Source: Winogradskyella sp. MH6 (GTDB taxonomy: Bacteria; Bacteroidota; Bacteroidia; Flavobacteriales; Flavobacteriaceae). Taken from it: DNA of 64,000 bases. This document shows positions 51,028 through 60,297 of the stretch, piece by piece. The translations under genes and the position numbers were made by a program. Position 1 is the stretch's first letter, and each line of letters starts with the position of its first letter. A model generated the notes under the pieces. The model made no database searches. It had not been told where the DNA came from and saw only the letters and a list, made by a program, of their open reading frames with translations. Location of the stretch: positions 1,240,001 through 1,304,000 of the forward strand of contig NZ_CP094494.1 of the NCBI RefSeq assembly GCF_022810765.1, in the 5' to 3' direction.

Positions 51028-51640
51028 TTACAAAAGTTATTAGATCTATTGAGTTATGAATATTAAGCTTTTTAAAAATATTTTTTTTGTGTGTTTCTAC
51101 AGTATGAGGACTAATAAACAAGGTTTTCGCAATTTGTGGCACATTATAGCCTTTTATCAGCTCTGCTATAATTTCTTTTTCTCTTCGCGTAAGTTTTATT
51201 TTTTCTGTAAAACCATCGGTTTCATTAATAGTAATGGTTACACCTTTGCCAATATAAAAGGTTTTCTTTTCAGAAACACTATCTAAGGCTTTAAGCAAAT
51301 CCTCTGAAGAACAATTTTTTAACAAGAAACCATCACCACCACATTGCTTCACTTTTTTTACAATACTTTCTTTATTGTACATAGTAAGTATTACTACCTT
51401 TATTTCAGAGTTGAGAAGCTTAATATCACTAAGTATATCCAGACCATTTTTATTTGGTAGATTAAGGTCTAGAAGAAGAATATCTGGTAATTTTTCCTTG
51501 ACAATTGACAAAACTAAATCACCATCTTTGACATAATCTAAAACAGTATAATCGTTTTGATTGTCAAAAATTGAAATCAAGCCATCAATAACAATTTGAT
51601 GGTCTTCACAGATGAGTATTTTTTTTGGTTGGCTTTTCAT
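51005..51640 (-). CDS. LuxR/NarL family DNA-binding response regulator
   Basis: This 211-residue protein (from MKSQPKKILICEDH) has a receiver domain with the acidic pair ED near residue 12, the phospho-acceptor Asp58 in LLLDLNLP and the switch VVILTMY. The C-terminal LuxR helix-turn-helix is LTRREKEIIAELIKGYNVPQIAKTLF...SPHTVETHKKNIFKKL. It is the first gene of a two-gene operon with its kinase. Target genes are unknown; the unknown exported protein and the direct repeats downstream are candidates by position. Confidence 0.94.
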   Translation of the reverse strand: MKSQPKKILICEDHQIVIDGLISIFDNQNDYTVLDYVKDGDLVLSIVKEKLPDILLLDLNLPNKNGLDILSDIKLLNSEIKVVILTMYNKESIVKKVKQCGGDGFLLKNCSSEDLLKALDSVSEKKTFYIGKGVTITINETDGFTEKIKLTRREKEIIAELIKGYNVPQIAKTLFISPHTVETHKKNIFKKLNIHNSIDLITFVNEKNLLS

Positions 51641-51684
51641 AAGACAAAAACCTACCAAACAAGATACTAAAAAGAAATTAAGAA

Positions 51685-53481
51685 TTAATCGTTAAGCTTT
51701 AAAACAGCCATAAATGCTTGCTGAGGGATTTCTACGTTACCTACTTGGCGCATACGTTTTTTACCCTTTTTCTGCTTTTCTAGAAGTTTACGTTTACGCG
51801 AAATATCACCACCATAACACTTAGCAGTTACATCTTTACGAAGTGCTTTAATGGTTTCACGAGCTATAATTTTTGCTCCAATTGCAGCTTGTACTGGAAT
51901 GTCAAATTGTTGTCTTGGTATAAGCTCTTTTAGTTTTTCGGTCATCTTTTTCCCAATAGTATAAGCGTTATCCGCATGTACTAAGGCTGAAAGGGCATCC
52001 ACAGTTTGCGCGTTTAATAAGATATCTACTCGTACTAACTTAGAAGCGCGCATACCAATTGGCGAATAATCAAAAGACGCATAACCTTTAGAAACTGTTT
52101 TTAAGCGATCATAAAAATCGAATACAATCTCCGCTAAGGGCATATCAAAGCTTAATTCAACACGCTCAGTTGTTAAATAGGTTTGGTTGGTGATTTGTCC
52201 ACGTTTTTCTATACAAAGACTCATTACAGGACCAACAAAGTCAGCTTTAGTAATGATGGTAGCTTTAATGTAAGGTTCTTCAACACGGTTTAATGTTGAA
52301 GGTTCTGGTAAATCTGATGGATTGTTAACAATAACAATCTCATCAGGATTTTTGTTGGTAAAGGCATGGTAACTTACGTTTGGTACAGTAGTAATTACTG
52401 TCATATCAAACTCACGTTCCAAACGCTCTTGGATAATTTCTAAATGAAGCATACCAAGGAAACCACAACGGAACCCAAAACCTAAGGCCGCAGAACTCTC
52501 AGGTGCAAATACTAAGGACGCATCATTAAGCTGAAGTTTTTCCATAGAGGCACGTAGCTCTTCATAATCTTCAGTATCAACAGGGTAAATACCCGCAAAT
52601 ACCATAGGTTTTACATCCTCAAAACCAGAAATAGCATTTTTAGTTGGCTCCTTTGCATCGGTAATTGTATCACCAACTTTTACTTCACGAGCATCTTTAA
52701 TTCCTGTAATAAGATACCCAACATCACCAGCTTTAATTTCTTGTTTTTTTACCTGCGTAAGTTTTAAAGTCCCTACCTCATCAGCAAAATAGTTTTTACC
52801 AGTAGCAATAAACTTAATGTTTTGCCCTTTTTTAATGGAGCCATTTATAACCCTAAAATACGTTTCTACACCTCTAAAAGGGTTGTAAACCGAATCAAAA
52901 ATAAGCGCTTGTAAAGGCTCGTTAGGATTACCTTGCGGAGCAGGAATACGCTCAATGATTGCCTCTAAAATATCTTCTACACCAAGACCTGTTTTTCCAC
53001 TGGCAGGAATAACCTCAGAAGGATCGCAGCCCAATAAATCTACAATATCATCGGTTACTTCTTCAGGATTAGCACTTGGTAAATCTATTTTATTCAAAAC
53101 AGGAATGATTTCTAAATCATTTTCTAAAGCCAAGTACAGGTTAGAAATGGTTTGTGCCTGTATACTCTGTGCCGCATCAACAATAAGAAGAGCACCTTCA
53201 CAAGCAGCAATAGAACGAGAAACTTCGTATGAAAAATCTACGTGACCAGGAGTGTCGATAAGGTTAAGAATATATTGTTCGCCCTTGTAATTATATTCCA
53301 TCTGAATAGCATGAGACTTTATGGTAATGCCGCGCTCGCGCTCTAAATCCATATTGTCTAGCAACTGATCTTGCTTTTCTCTATCGGTTACAGAACCTGT
53401 AAAATCGAGCAATCGATCAGCAAGTGTACTTTTTCCGTGGTCTATATGTGCAATGATGCAAAAATTGCGAATATTCTTCAT
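51685..53481 (-). CDS. lepA: Elongation factor 4 (LepA)
   Basis: This 598-residue translational GTPase acts on ribosomes during stress or assembly. G-domain motifs: AHIDHGKST (about 10-18), DTPGHVDF and [10 protein letters not shown]. Domain III/IV signatures ([14 protein letters not shown]) and the special LepA C-terminus ([36 protein letters not shown]) are complete. Monocistronic, with a promoter box 30 nt upstream. Confidence 0.98.
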   Translation of the reverse strand: MKNIRNFCIIAHIDHGKSTLADRLLDFTGSVTDREKQDQLLDNMDLERERGITIKSHAIQMEYNYKGEQYILNLIDTPGHVDFSYEVSRSIAACEGALLIVDAAQSIQAQTISNLYLALENDLEIIPVLNKIDLPSANPEEVTDDIVDLLGCDPSEVIPASGKTGLGVEDILEAIIERIPAPQGNPNEPLQALIFDSVYNPFRGVETYFRVINGSIKKGQNIKFIATGKNYFADEVGTLKLTQVKKQEIKAGDVGYLITGIKDAREVKVGDTITDAKEPTKNAISGFEDVKPMVFAGIYPVDTEDYEELRASMEKLQLNDASLVFAPESSAALGFGFRCGFLGMLHLEIIQERLEREFDMTVITTVPNVSYHAFTNKNPDEIVIVNNPSDLPEPSTLNRVEEPYIKATIITKADFVGPVMSLCIEKRGQITNQTYLTTERVELSFDMPLAEIVFDFYDRLKTVSKGYASFDYSPIGMRASKLVRVDILLNAQTVDALSALVHADNAYTIGKKMTEKLKELIPRQQFDIPVQAAIGAKIIARETIKALRKDVTAKCYGGDISRKRKLLEKQKKGKKRMRQVGNVEIPQQAFMAVLKLND

Positions 53482-53511
53482 TTCTCTTTTTCTAAAGCGA
53501 CATTAAGTGTG

Positions 53512-53519
53512 CAAATATA
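53512..53519 (-). promoter_or_regulatory. TATATTTG -7 box for lepA
   Basis: Minus strand TAnnTTTG match, 30 nt before the ATG at 53481. Confidence 0.6.
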
Positions 53520-53635
53520 ATCGATTTCTTATGCTTTATAACAACAAAAAATAACAATTAAACACCGATAAACTACGCAAAAACCATAATATAAAGTAAA
53601 AAACAATGTTTATATTGCGGATACAAACCTAACTA

Positions 53636-56041
53636 ATGATTGTTTACCTACGTTCTCTTTTTTGCACAATTCTTTTTGTGCTTTCATTTGGTGCTTATGC
53701 TCAGAATTTCTCCATTTTAGGTAAGGTAATTGATGCTGAAAATACAGCAATTGAATTGGCTAATGTCATCCTTTTACAGGGGGAAGAAAGAGAGTTTTTA
53801 ATAGGAACGTCAACAGATGACAACGGCTATTTTAATTTGGTTAACCTATCAAAAGGCACATATTATCTTAAAGTAAGCTTTATTGGACTCAAAGAATTTG
53901 AGCAAAAAATTGTACTCACAGGAAACTTAGACTTAAAAACTATAATTCTTAACGAGACACCTGAAAGTTTAGACGAAGTTACTATTGTTGCCAAGAAACC
54001 AACAATCACTAGAAAACCAGATCGCTTAGTTTTTAATGTTGAAAATACAGCGCTGGTAGAAGGGTCTACGCTTGGTGTTCTTAAAAGTACGCCAGGTATC
54101 ATTGTAAGTGAGGGAGGTATTAATATTAAAAGTGCACCAGCAGCAATTTATATTAATGAACGCAGAGTACAGCTAACATCAGATGAGTTAATGCAATTGC
54201 TAGAAAGCGCGCCTGCTAACAGTATAAAATCAGTTGAGGTTATTACTAACCCACCAGCGAGTTACGATGCAGATAGCGGTTCGGTAATAAATATTGTAAT
54301 GAGTAAAAATTTGGTAACAGGCTATAGAGGAAATGTGTTTACAAATTATACACAAGGAGTATTTCCAAGGTACAATGCAGGCACTAGTCATTATTTTAAA
54401 AATGACGACATTAATCTAAACTTAAACTACAGCTACACCAATCAAAAGATTAACAGAGATCAGGATGATGCCGTAAATTATTTGAATAATAATGGAGATA
54501 TTGATGAAATCTGGAAATCTAATGTGAATAGAAACACCTGGTCAGAAACCCATAATCTTAATCTTAATTTTGATTATTTTATTGACGAACGCAACACATT
54601 AAGCCTTACAAGCACAGGTTTGTATACGCCATATTTTAAATACAAAATTAATAACAATACCAATATTTTTGATGCTAATAATAATTTCTCATCAAGCTTT
54701 ATGGCAGATAACTTGTCTAGAGATAATAAGTACAATATTGGGACAGATGTCATCTTTAAGCATGATTTTAAAAATGAATCGAGTTTAACTTTTAACGCTC
54801 ATTACACAATCTATGATTATGAGCGTAAACAAAATGTGTTTCAAGACGAACCTATAGATAGTAATGATTCTCAATTTAACACCCTTGCAAATCAAGACAC
54901 TCAAATTATTACTGGCAAGATTGATTATAGTTTACCAATCACCGAAACGTCAATTTTCGATGTTGGTGTAAAATATTCTAACGTTAACACTAATAGTGAT
55001 ATAACAAGAATAGATATCATTAATGGCAACGAGGTGGTAAATATGGAGAATTCAGATGCTTTTAAATATGACGAAAATGTTTATGCTGCCTACACCAACT
55101 ATAGCAAGACTTGGGATAAATGGAATATGAATATTGGATTAAGAGTAGAACAAACCAATATTGAAGGGACATCAATATCATTAAATGAAACAAATTCACA
55201 AGATTACTTTAATTGGTTTCCTAATGCCAGTTTAACACACAGTATTTCTGATGATGTAAGTATTACAGCTAATTACAAAAGAAGTATTACCAGACCAAGC
55301 TATACAAACCTAAACCCATTTACTTTTTTTCTAAATGAAAATACTGTGGTTTTAGGAAATCCTAATTTACTGCCAACCTATACTGATGACTATAAGGTAA
55401 GTATAGACTTTTTAAAGAACTTTACGCTTTCAGCCTACTACTTAAATTTCGATGGAGGAATAGAGGAATTGCCTAGACAAAATAATGAAACTAACGTTAT
55501 AGCTTATACGCCCACCAATTTAGATAAGCGCGTAGATTATGGTTTTGATTTAGAGTTTAATTATTATTTGTCAAACAGGTTTAGTATTTATGCTGTTTCT
55601 TCTACCTATAATGTTAAAGAAGAAGTAAATTTTGGAGAAGGCTTTATTAAACAAAACCAATGGTCTCAGTTGTTTATTTTATCTCCTGGTTTGTCGCTTC
55701 TTAAAGATAATAGTTTAAATATTAATGCTACATTTTGGTGGGTTGGAAGAAATCTTCAGAGTTTGCAAACTGTAGAAGATAGGTTAATATCAACACTTAG
55801 TATTTCAAAATCTTTATTAAAAGACAACGCAGTATTATCTTTAAGCGTAGAGGATATTTTTAATATGCAAGATTACGATGCGTCTATTAACTATCTCAAT
55901 CAATCAAGTACAAGATTTATAAATTCAGACAATAGGTTTATCAAGTTGGGCTTCAGCTATAAATTTGGAAACACAAAACTTAATACTAACGAACGTAGAA
56001 CCTCAGAAGAAGAACGCGATAGATTAAAAGACCTAAACTAA
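53636..56041 (+). CDS. Outer-membrane beta-barrel receptor-like protein (TonB-dependent receptor type)
   Basis: This 801-residue protein has a signal peptide (about 1-22), then a carboxypeptidase-like beta domain (FSILGKVIDAENTAIELANVILL, to about 110) and a plug-like region (VLKSTPGIIVSEGGINIKSAPAAIYIN ... ITNPPASYDADSGSVINIVM). A large barrel follows with many aromatic-flanked strands, including SITRPSYTNLNPFTFF. It fits the Bacteroidota outer-membrane beta-barrel family related to TonB receptors. The last part (GNTKLNTNERRTSEEERDRLKDLN) extends beyond the usual terminal Phe strand. Substrate unknown. Convergent with the PD40 gene, sharing CTAA at the stops. Confidence 0.85.
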   Translation: MIVYLRSLFCTILFVLSFGAYAQNFSILGKVIDAENTAIELANVILLQGEEREFLIGTSTDDNGYFNLVNLSKGTYYLKVSFIGLKEFEQKIVLTGNLDLKTIILNETPESLDEVTIVAKKPTITRKPDRLVFNVENTALVEGSTLGVLKSTPGIIVSEGGINIKSAPAAIYINERRVQLTSDELMQLLESAPANSIKSVEVITNPPASYDADSGSVINIVMSKNLVTGYRGNVFTNYTQGVFPRYNAGTSHYFKNDDINLNLNYSYTNQKINRDQDDAVNYLNNNGDIDEIWKSNVNRNTWSETHNLNLNFDYFIDERNTLSLTSTGLYTPYFKYKINNNTNIFDANNNFSSSFMADNLSRDNKYNIGTDVIFKHDFKNESSLTFNAHYTIYDYERKQNVFQDEPIDSNDSQFNTLANQDTQIITGKIDYSLPITETSIFDVGVKYSNVNTNSDITRIDIINGNEVVNMENSDAFKYDENVYAAYTNYSKTWDKWNMNIGLRVEQTNIEGTSISLNETNSQDYFNWFPNASLTHSISDDVSITANYKRSITRPSYTNLNPFTFFLNENTVVLGNPNLLPTYTDDYKVSIDFLKNFTLSAYYLNFDGGIEELPRQNNETNVIAYTPTNLDKRVDYGFDLEFNYYLSNRFSIYAVSSTYNVKEEVNFGEGFIKQNQWSQLFILSPGLSLLKDNSLNINATFWWVGRNLQSLQTVEDRLISTLSISKSLLKDNAVLSLSVEDIFNMQDYDASINYLNQSSTRFINSDNRFIKLGFSYKFGNTKLNTNERRTSEEERDRLKDLN

Positions 56042-57144
56042 TCTTGCCACTCGGCAATAAACAAATTAGTATCTCTTGTACCACCGTTATTTCGGTTAGA
56101 AGAAAAGATCAAATATTTACCATCATTAGAAAACACAGGGAAAGCCTCAAAGGTATTGCCGTGTGTTACTCGTTTTAGATTTTTCCCATCAATATCAATC
56201 ATATAAAGATTAAATGGGAACCCTATTTCACTTTCAAAATTAGAAGAGAATAATATTTTTTCTCCACTTGGATGAAAAAACGGACTCCAATTGGCATTTC
56301 CTAAATCCGTCAGTTGTCTCATATCGCTACCATCGGCATTACATATAAAAAGTTCCATGTCACTTGGTTCTACTAAACCTCTGGCTAATAAATCTTTATA
56401 TTCTTTTTGTTCTTTTTCTGTTTTTGGGCGAGATGCTCTAAAAATAAGCTTACTTCCATCTGGAGAAAAGAATGCTCCACCATCGTAACCAAGCTCGTTA
56501 GTAATTTGTTTTACGTCTGTACCATCTAAATTCATAGTGTACAGTTCTAAATCTCCGCTTCTGGTAGATGTAAATACAATTTTGTCACCTTTAGGAGATA
56601 CTGTTGGCTCAGCATCATAACCATCTTCAAAGGTTAATTGCTTTACTATATTTCCTTCCAAATCAGAAACAAAAATGTCGTAAGTATCATAGATTGGCCA
56701 TATATATTTACCGTTTTCTTTAACAGGAACGTCAGGACATTCATCACCACCCAAATGTGTTGAAGCATAAATAATGTGCTTGTTATCTGGTAAAAAATAA
56801 GAGCAAGTGGTTCTTCCTTTTCCTGTGCTTACCATTGGTGGCGCAATACTGTCTGAAAGTGTTTCGTCTGCATTCATCAAAAACATTTGGTCGCAATTAA
56901 CTCCCCATTTTGCACTATTAGACTGAAAAACCAATTGTTTGTCATCAAAACTCCAATAAGCCTCAGCATTATCGCCTCCAAAAGTAACTTGTCGTAAAGT
57001 TTTAAAGTTAGTTTCTTCAGGATAAATCAAAGATTCATTCATCTTTGTAGCTCCAGAATAACCATCTGTCTCAGACGATTTTTTGTCATTTTTACAAGAT
57101 AAAATCGAAATACAAATAACAAGAATAACAGTAAGTCTGTTCAT
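56038..57144 (-). CDS. TolB-like PD40 beta-propeller lipoprotein
   Basis: This 368-residue protein starts with a lipobox (ISILSCKND). It has about five to six PD40 repeats, each with a pattern such as AEPTVSPKGDKIVFTSTRSGDLELYTMNLDGTDVKQIT, GGAFFSPDGSKLIFRASR, WSPFFHPSGEKILFSSNF and EAFPVFSNDGKYLIFSSNR. Such propellers bind proteins or ligands in the periplasm; TolB itself needs a different N-terminal domain, which is absent here, so this is only TolB-like. Divergent from the M28 peptidase gene, which may be a functional partner. Confidence 0.85.
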   Translation of the reverse strand: MNRLTVILVICISILSCKNDKKSSETDGYSGATKMNESLIYPEETNFKTLRQVTFGGDNAEAYWSFDDKQLVFQSNSAKWGVNCDQMFLMNADETLSDSIAPPMVSTGKGRTTCSYFLPDNKHIIYASTHLGGDECPDVPVKENGKYIWPIYDTYDIFVSDLEGNIVKQLTFEDGYDAEPTVSPKGDKIVFTSTRSGDLELYTMNLDGTDVKQITNELGYDGGAFFSPDGSKLIFRASRPKTEKEQKEYKDLLARGLVEPSDMELFICNADGSDMRQLTDLGNANWSPFFHPSGEKILFSSNFESEIGFPFNLYMIDIDGKNLKRVTHGNTFEAFPVFSNDGKYLIFSSNRNNGGTRDTNLFIAEWQD

Positions 57145-57177
57145 GATATATAATTATAATATATGGGCATTAATACT

Positions 57178-57185
57178 TAATTTTG
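57178..57185 (+). promoter_or_regulatory. TAATTTTG -7 box for the M28 peptidase gene
   Basis: TAnnTTTG match, 18 nt before the ATG at 57204. Confidence 0.6.
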
Positions 57186-57203
57186 CAAAAATAAGATTTA
57201 GTG

Positions 57204-58448
57204 ATGAAAAATATAGTGTTTTTGTTTCTTTTAGTAAGCATGTTTGCTTGTAAGGAAGCGCCTAAGGTTGCAGAAAATAATATTAAAGAAGATGTTTACT
57301 TTTTAGCTGATGACAAGCTAGAAGGTCGCCAAACCGGAACTGAAGGTGAGAAAAAAGCATCGGAATATATTGTTAAACGTTTTAAAGAGATAGGTCTAGA
57401 AGCAAAAGGAACCGAAGGCTATTTACAATCGTTTTCATTTAAACCAAAAACAGACCCTCATAAGGAAGTGGAGTTTACAACCAATGCAGACAGCACCATA
57501 ACCGGAAATAATGTTATAGGTTTTATTAACAACAATGCAGAGAAAACCATTGTAATTGGTGCGCACTACGACCATTTAGGTTACGGTGGAGAAGGCTCAC
57601 TTTACAGAGGTGAAGAAAAAGCTGTACACAACGGTGCAGATGATAACGCAAGTGGTGTTGCTGTAATGCTAAATTTAGCCGAGCGTCTAAAAGTCAAGAA
57701 CGATAACGCTGAAATAAAAGATAAAAACAACTATTTATTTATGTCATTTTCCGGAGAGGAAATGGGCTTATTGGGTTCAAACTATTTTTCTAAAAATCCA
57801 ACTATCGATGCTAAATCTATAAACTACATGATCAACATGGATATGGTTGGACGCTTAAAAGCAGATAGCACTTTAGCGGTATATGGTTTAGGAACATCTC
57901 CGATGTTTAAGCAAACTATAAAATCAAATAATGACAAATTTAAGTTGGTTGAAAATGAAAGTGGAGTAGGACCAAGCGATCATACGTCTTTTTATCTTAT
58001 AGATGTTCCGGTATTGCATTTCTTTACTGGTCAGCACGAAGATTACCATAAACCAGCCGACGATTCAGAGAAGTTGAATTATGAAGGAATGAACCTAATT
58101 TCGGATTACATTTTTGATATCATTTCAGATTTAGACGATAATGGAGAGCTAGTCTTCAGAAAAACTAAAAACGAAAGCGAAGAAACACCGCGATTTAAGG
58201 TGGGATTAGGTGTTGTGCCAGACTATTTATATGATGGAGAAGGTATGCGTATTGATGGCACAAGAGAAGAAACACCAGCATTTAATGCAGGTTTACAAAA
58301 AGGCGATATAGTTGTGAAACTGGGAGACAGTACAATAACAGATATGATGAGTTATATGCGAGCTTTATCTGTTTTTGAAAAAGGAGATGAAGCGGCTATA
58401 ACTGTTAAACGTGGTGAGGAGACCATTGATACAAAAGTGAATTTTTAG
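57204..58448 (+). CDS. M28 family zinc peptidase with C-terminal PDZ domain
   Basis: This 414-residue exported lipoprotein (signal MKNIVFLFLLVSMFAC) starts at ATG 57204; the GTG codon directly before it is a weaker choice. The di-zinc site reads GAHYDHLGYGG, NGADDNASGV, SFSGEEMGLLGS (catalytic Glu), INMDMVGR and GPSDHTSF. The PDZ domain (PAFNAGLQKGDIVVKLGDSTI) takes the last ~90 residues. It likely works as an aminopeptidase on peptides in the envelope. Divergent from the PD40 lipoprotein gene; monocistronic. Confidence 0.92.
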   Translation: MKNIVFLFLLVSMFACKEAPKVAENNIKEDVYFLADDKLEGRQTGTEGEKKASEYIVKRFKEIGLEAKGTEGYLQSFSFKPKTDPHKEVEFTTNADSTITGNNVIGFINNNAEKTIVIGAHYDHLGYGGEGSLYRGEEKAVHNGADDNASGVAVMLNLAERLKVKNDNAEIKDKNNYLFMSFSGEEMGLLGSNYFSKNPTIDAKSINYMINMDMVGRLKADSTLAVYGLGTSPMFKQTIKSNNDKFKLVENESGVGPSDHTSFYLIDVPVLHFFTGQHEDYHKPADDSEKLNYEGMNLISDYIFDIISDLDDNGELVFRKTKNESEETPRFKVGLGVVPDYLYDGEGMRIDGTREETPAFNAGLQKGDIVVKLGDSTITDMMSYMRALSVFEKGDEAAITVKRGEETIDTKVNF

Positions 58449-58493
58449 AAATAGTTACTGAGAAAAAACAATAGTATGCTCTTTTTAGTGCTG

Positions 58494-58691
58494 CTATCCA
58501 ATTATCAAGGCTCCACAGATACCTAGACTAACAATTAGGTAAACTGTGGCAATAATGAACAGAATTTTAGCCGTTTTTTTGTTTTTTCTAAATTGAGCTA
58601 AACCAACTATTGTGAGGATTATAGATGGTCCAAACATTATAGCTACAATAAGCGCTATTAAACTATCTAAATTTTCTAACTCTAATACCAT
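58494..58691 (-). CDS. Small two-helix membrane protein, paralogue B
   Basis: This 65-residue protein has two hydrophobic helices (LIALIVAIMFGPSIILTIVGLA and ILFIIATVYLIVSLGICGALII) joined by a basic loop (QFRKNKKTAK). It is clearly related to the gene just upstream (58706-58906), sharing IVGLxQxRKNxK and IIATVYxIxSxGxCGG-like stretches. No known family. It is last gene of the operon with the radical-SAM and Lgt-like genes; gap of 14 nt to its paralogue. Confidence 0.7.
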   Translation of the reverse strand: MVLELENLDSLIALIVAIMFGPSIILTIVGLAQFRKNKKTAKILFIIATVYLIVSLGICGALIIG

Positions 58692-58705
58692 ATACTTAAG
58701 CTAAT

Positions 58706-58906
58706 TTAGAATCCAAAACCTCCACATAATCCAAAACTAATTATAGAATATACGGTTGCTATTATTAGAATAGTTTTTCCTCTTTTATGGTTTTTTCTCA
58801 ATTGAACTAGGCCAACAATGAATAACGCAACAGGTACAATTATTCCTAAGAATATTGCTATAAATATTAAATATTCCCAGCCACTACCAGAGTTTAAAAT
58901 AATCAT
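58706..58906 (-). CDS. Small two-helix membrane protein, paralogue A
   Basis: This 66-residue protein has helices WEYLIFIAIFLGIIVPVALFI and ILIIATVYSIISFGLCGGF, with a basic loop LRKNHKRGK. Its ATG overlaps the stop codon of the radical-SAM gene (4 bp), so it is translated with it. Together with the next gene it is a tandem duplicate. Function unknown; a small partner or anchor for the enzyme is one possibility. Confidence 0.7.
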   Translation of the reverse strand: MIILNSGSGWEYLIFIAIFLGIIVPVALFIVGLVQLRKNHKRGKTILIIATVYSIISFGLCGGFGF

Positions 58907-60297
58907 ATAATTTCTTTTCTTAATTCTTCTAGTCGTTTCTTTTTATCATCTCTATAAAACAAATTCATGGTTTCGAACGGAATAATTTTATTGTCCTTAT
59001 CTACTATATGAACACAAGACTTCTTAATTGCTCTTACATCAAAATTATAAGCATCAATGAACTGCATAATTATTATTCTAAAAAGATTATCGTAACTAAG
59101 GTTAGGGGCTTCTATATTTGGTAAACAACACATAATCGACTTTAAATTTTCTTCAGCAACCTCAACAGAGTTTCCAGTACTAAAAAGTTCAATCATTTTT
59201 CCGTGAAGCTGTTCATCTTGCTCGTAAATTATGGTGTTTTTACTATTGTCCAACAAATCGTTTGGGTTAATGTAACGCGTTAATGGAAAGACTTCCCCAT
59301 CTAATTTTAAAGCATATCCCATAACCAACGCATCAGGATTACAAGGTACAGGAAGCAAATCGTCTGGATTAAAAATAGAAGTTTGTTCCAAAATTTTTCG
59401 ACGTACTTCCGTAAGTGTCATTCTATCCGTTTCAGGATTAAAATTTTCTAATCGTCCCGCAATTTGTGTAGGCTGAAACGTAACACCTCTAACACATTTT
59501 TGTTGTAATGCAAAGTCTATAATTTTTCCTATTTCGTTATCATTTAATCCCTTTTGAAGTGTTACAACTAATGTAGTAGATAGGTTTAAGTCATTAAGGT
59601 TTTTTAATGCTTGTTTACGAATGTCATTTAAATTGGCACCTCGTAATTCTTGCAATACATTATTTTCAAAAGAGTCAAACTGCAAATAGATTTCAAAATC
59701 TGGCGCGTAGGTTTTCAGTCGTTCCGCGAAAGCGATATCTTTTGCAATCTTAATTCCGTTGGTATTCAACATTAAATGCCTTATAGGTAATGATTTTGCA
59801 TAATCTAAGATTTCCCAAAATTGTGGGTGTATTGTTGGTTCGCCTCCAGAAATTTGTACAACATCTGGCTCTTTTTCATTTTTTACAATGGTGTCTAGCA
59901 TGGTTTTAACTTCGTCTAAAGTTCTATGTCTACCATAGGTTGGCGAAGAACCAGCATAACAAGTTGGGCAAGTTAAATTACAACGGTCTGTTACTTCAAC
60001 TACCGTTAGGCAACTGTGCTGTTCATGGTCTGGACACAACCCACAATCGTATGGGCAACCATAGTGTGTTTTGGTGTTAAATGTATAAGGTGTTTCACTA
60101 GGTTTGTTGTAGTTGCGAATGTTTTTGTAATACTCAATATCATCAGCAATTAACACTTTACTGTTGCCATGTTTGTTACAGCGTTTTAGCATATATACAT
60201 TACCATTTTCAAACACAATTTTTGCATCAACACGCTGCAAACACTCTGGGCATAAGCTTAAAGTGAAATCGTAATAGGTATATTTTCTAGTAGGCAT
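58903..60297 (-). CDS. Cys-rich radical SAM protein (Tes/MJ0619-like)
   Basis: In this 464-residue protein the radical-SAM cluster motif is C106-x3-C110-x2-C113 (DRCNLTCPTCYA), with GGEP at 151-154 and LNTNG after it. Before it, LCPECL (16-19), C40 and CPYDCGLC (81-88) with C96 suggest extra Fe-S or rubredoxin-like metal sites; more Cys follow near the C-terminus (PVPCNPD, IMCCLPN, KSCVHI). This layout recalls the Tes/MJ0619 group, which join lipid tails by C-C bonds, but also other radical SAM enzymes. It overlaps the Lgt-like gene by 11 bp and the small membrane gene by 4 bp. Function undetermined. Confidence 0.75.
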   Translation of the reverse strand: MPTRKYTYYDFTLSLCPECLQRVDAKIVFENGNVYMLKRCNKHGNSKVLIADDIEYYKNIRNYNKPSETPYTFNTKTHYGCPYDCGLCPDHEQHSCLTVVEVTDRCNLTCPTCYAGSSPTYGRHRTLDEVKTMLDTIVKNEKEPDVVQISGGEPTIHPQFWEILDYAKSLPIRHLMLNTNGIKIAKDIAFAERLKTYAPDFEIYLQFDSFENNVLQELRGANLNDIRKQALKNLNDLNLSTTLVVTLQKGLNDNEIGKIIDFALQQKCVRGVTFQPTQIAGRLENFNPETDRMTLTEVRRKILEQTSIFNPDDLLPVPCNPDALVMGYALKLDGEVFPLTRYINPNDLLDNSKNTIIYEQDEQLHGKMIELFSTGNSVEVAEENLKSIMCCLPNIEAPNLSYDNLFRIIIMQFIDAYNFDVRAIKKSCVHIVDKDNKIIPFETMNLFYRDDKKKRLEELRKEII

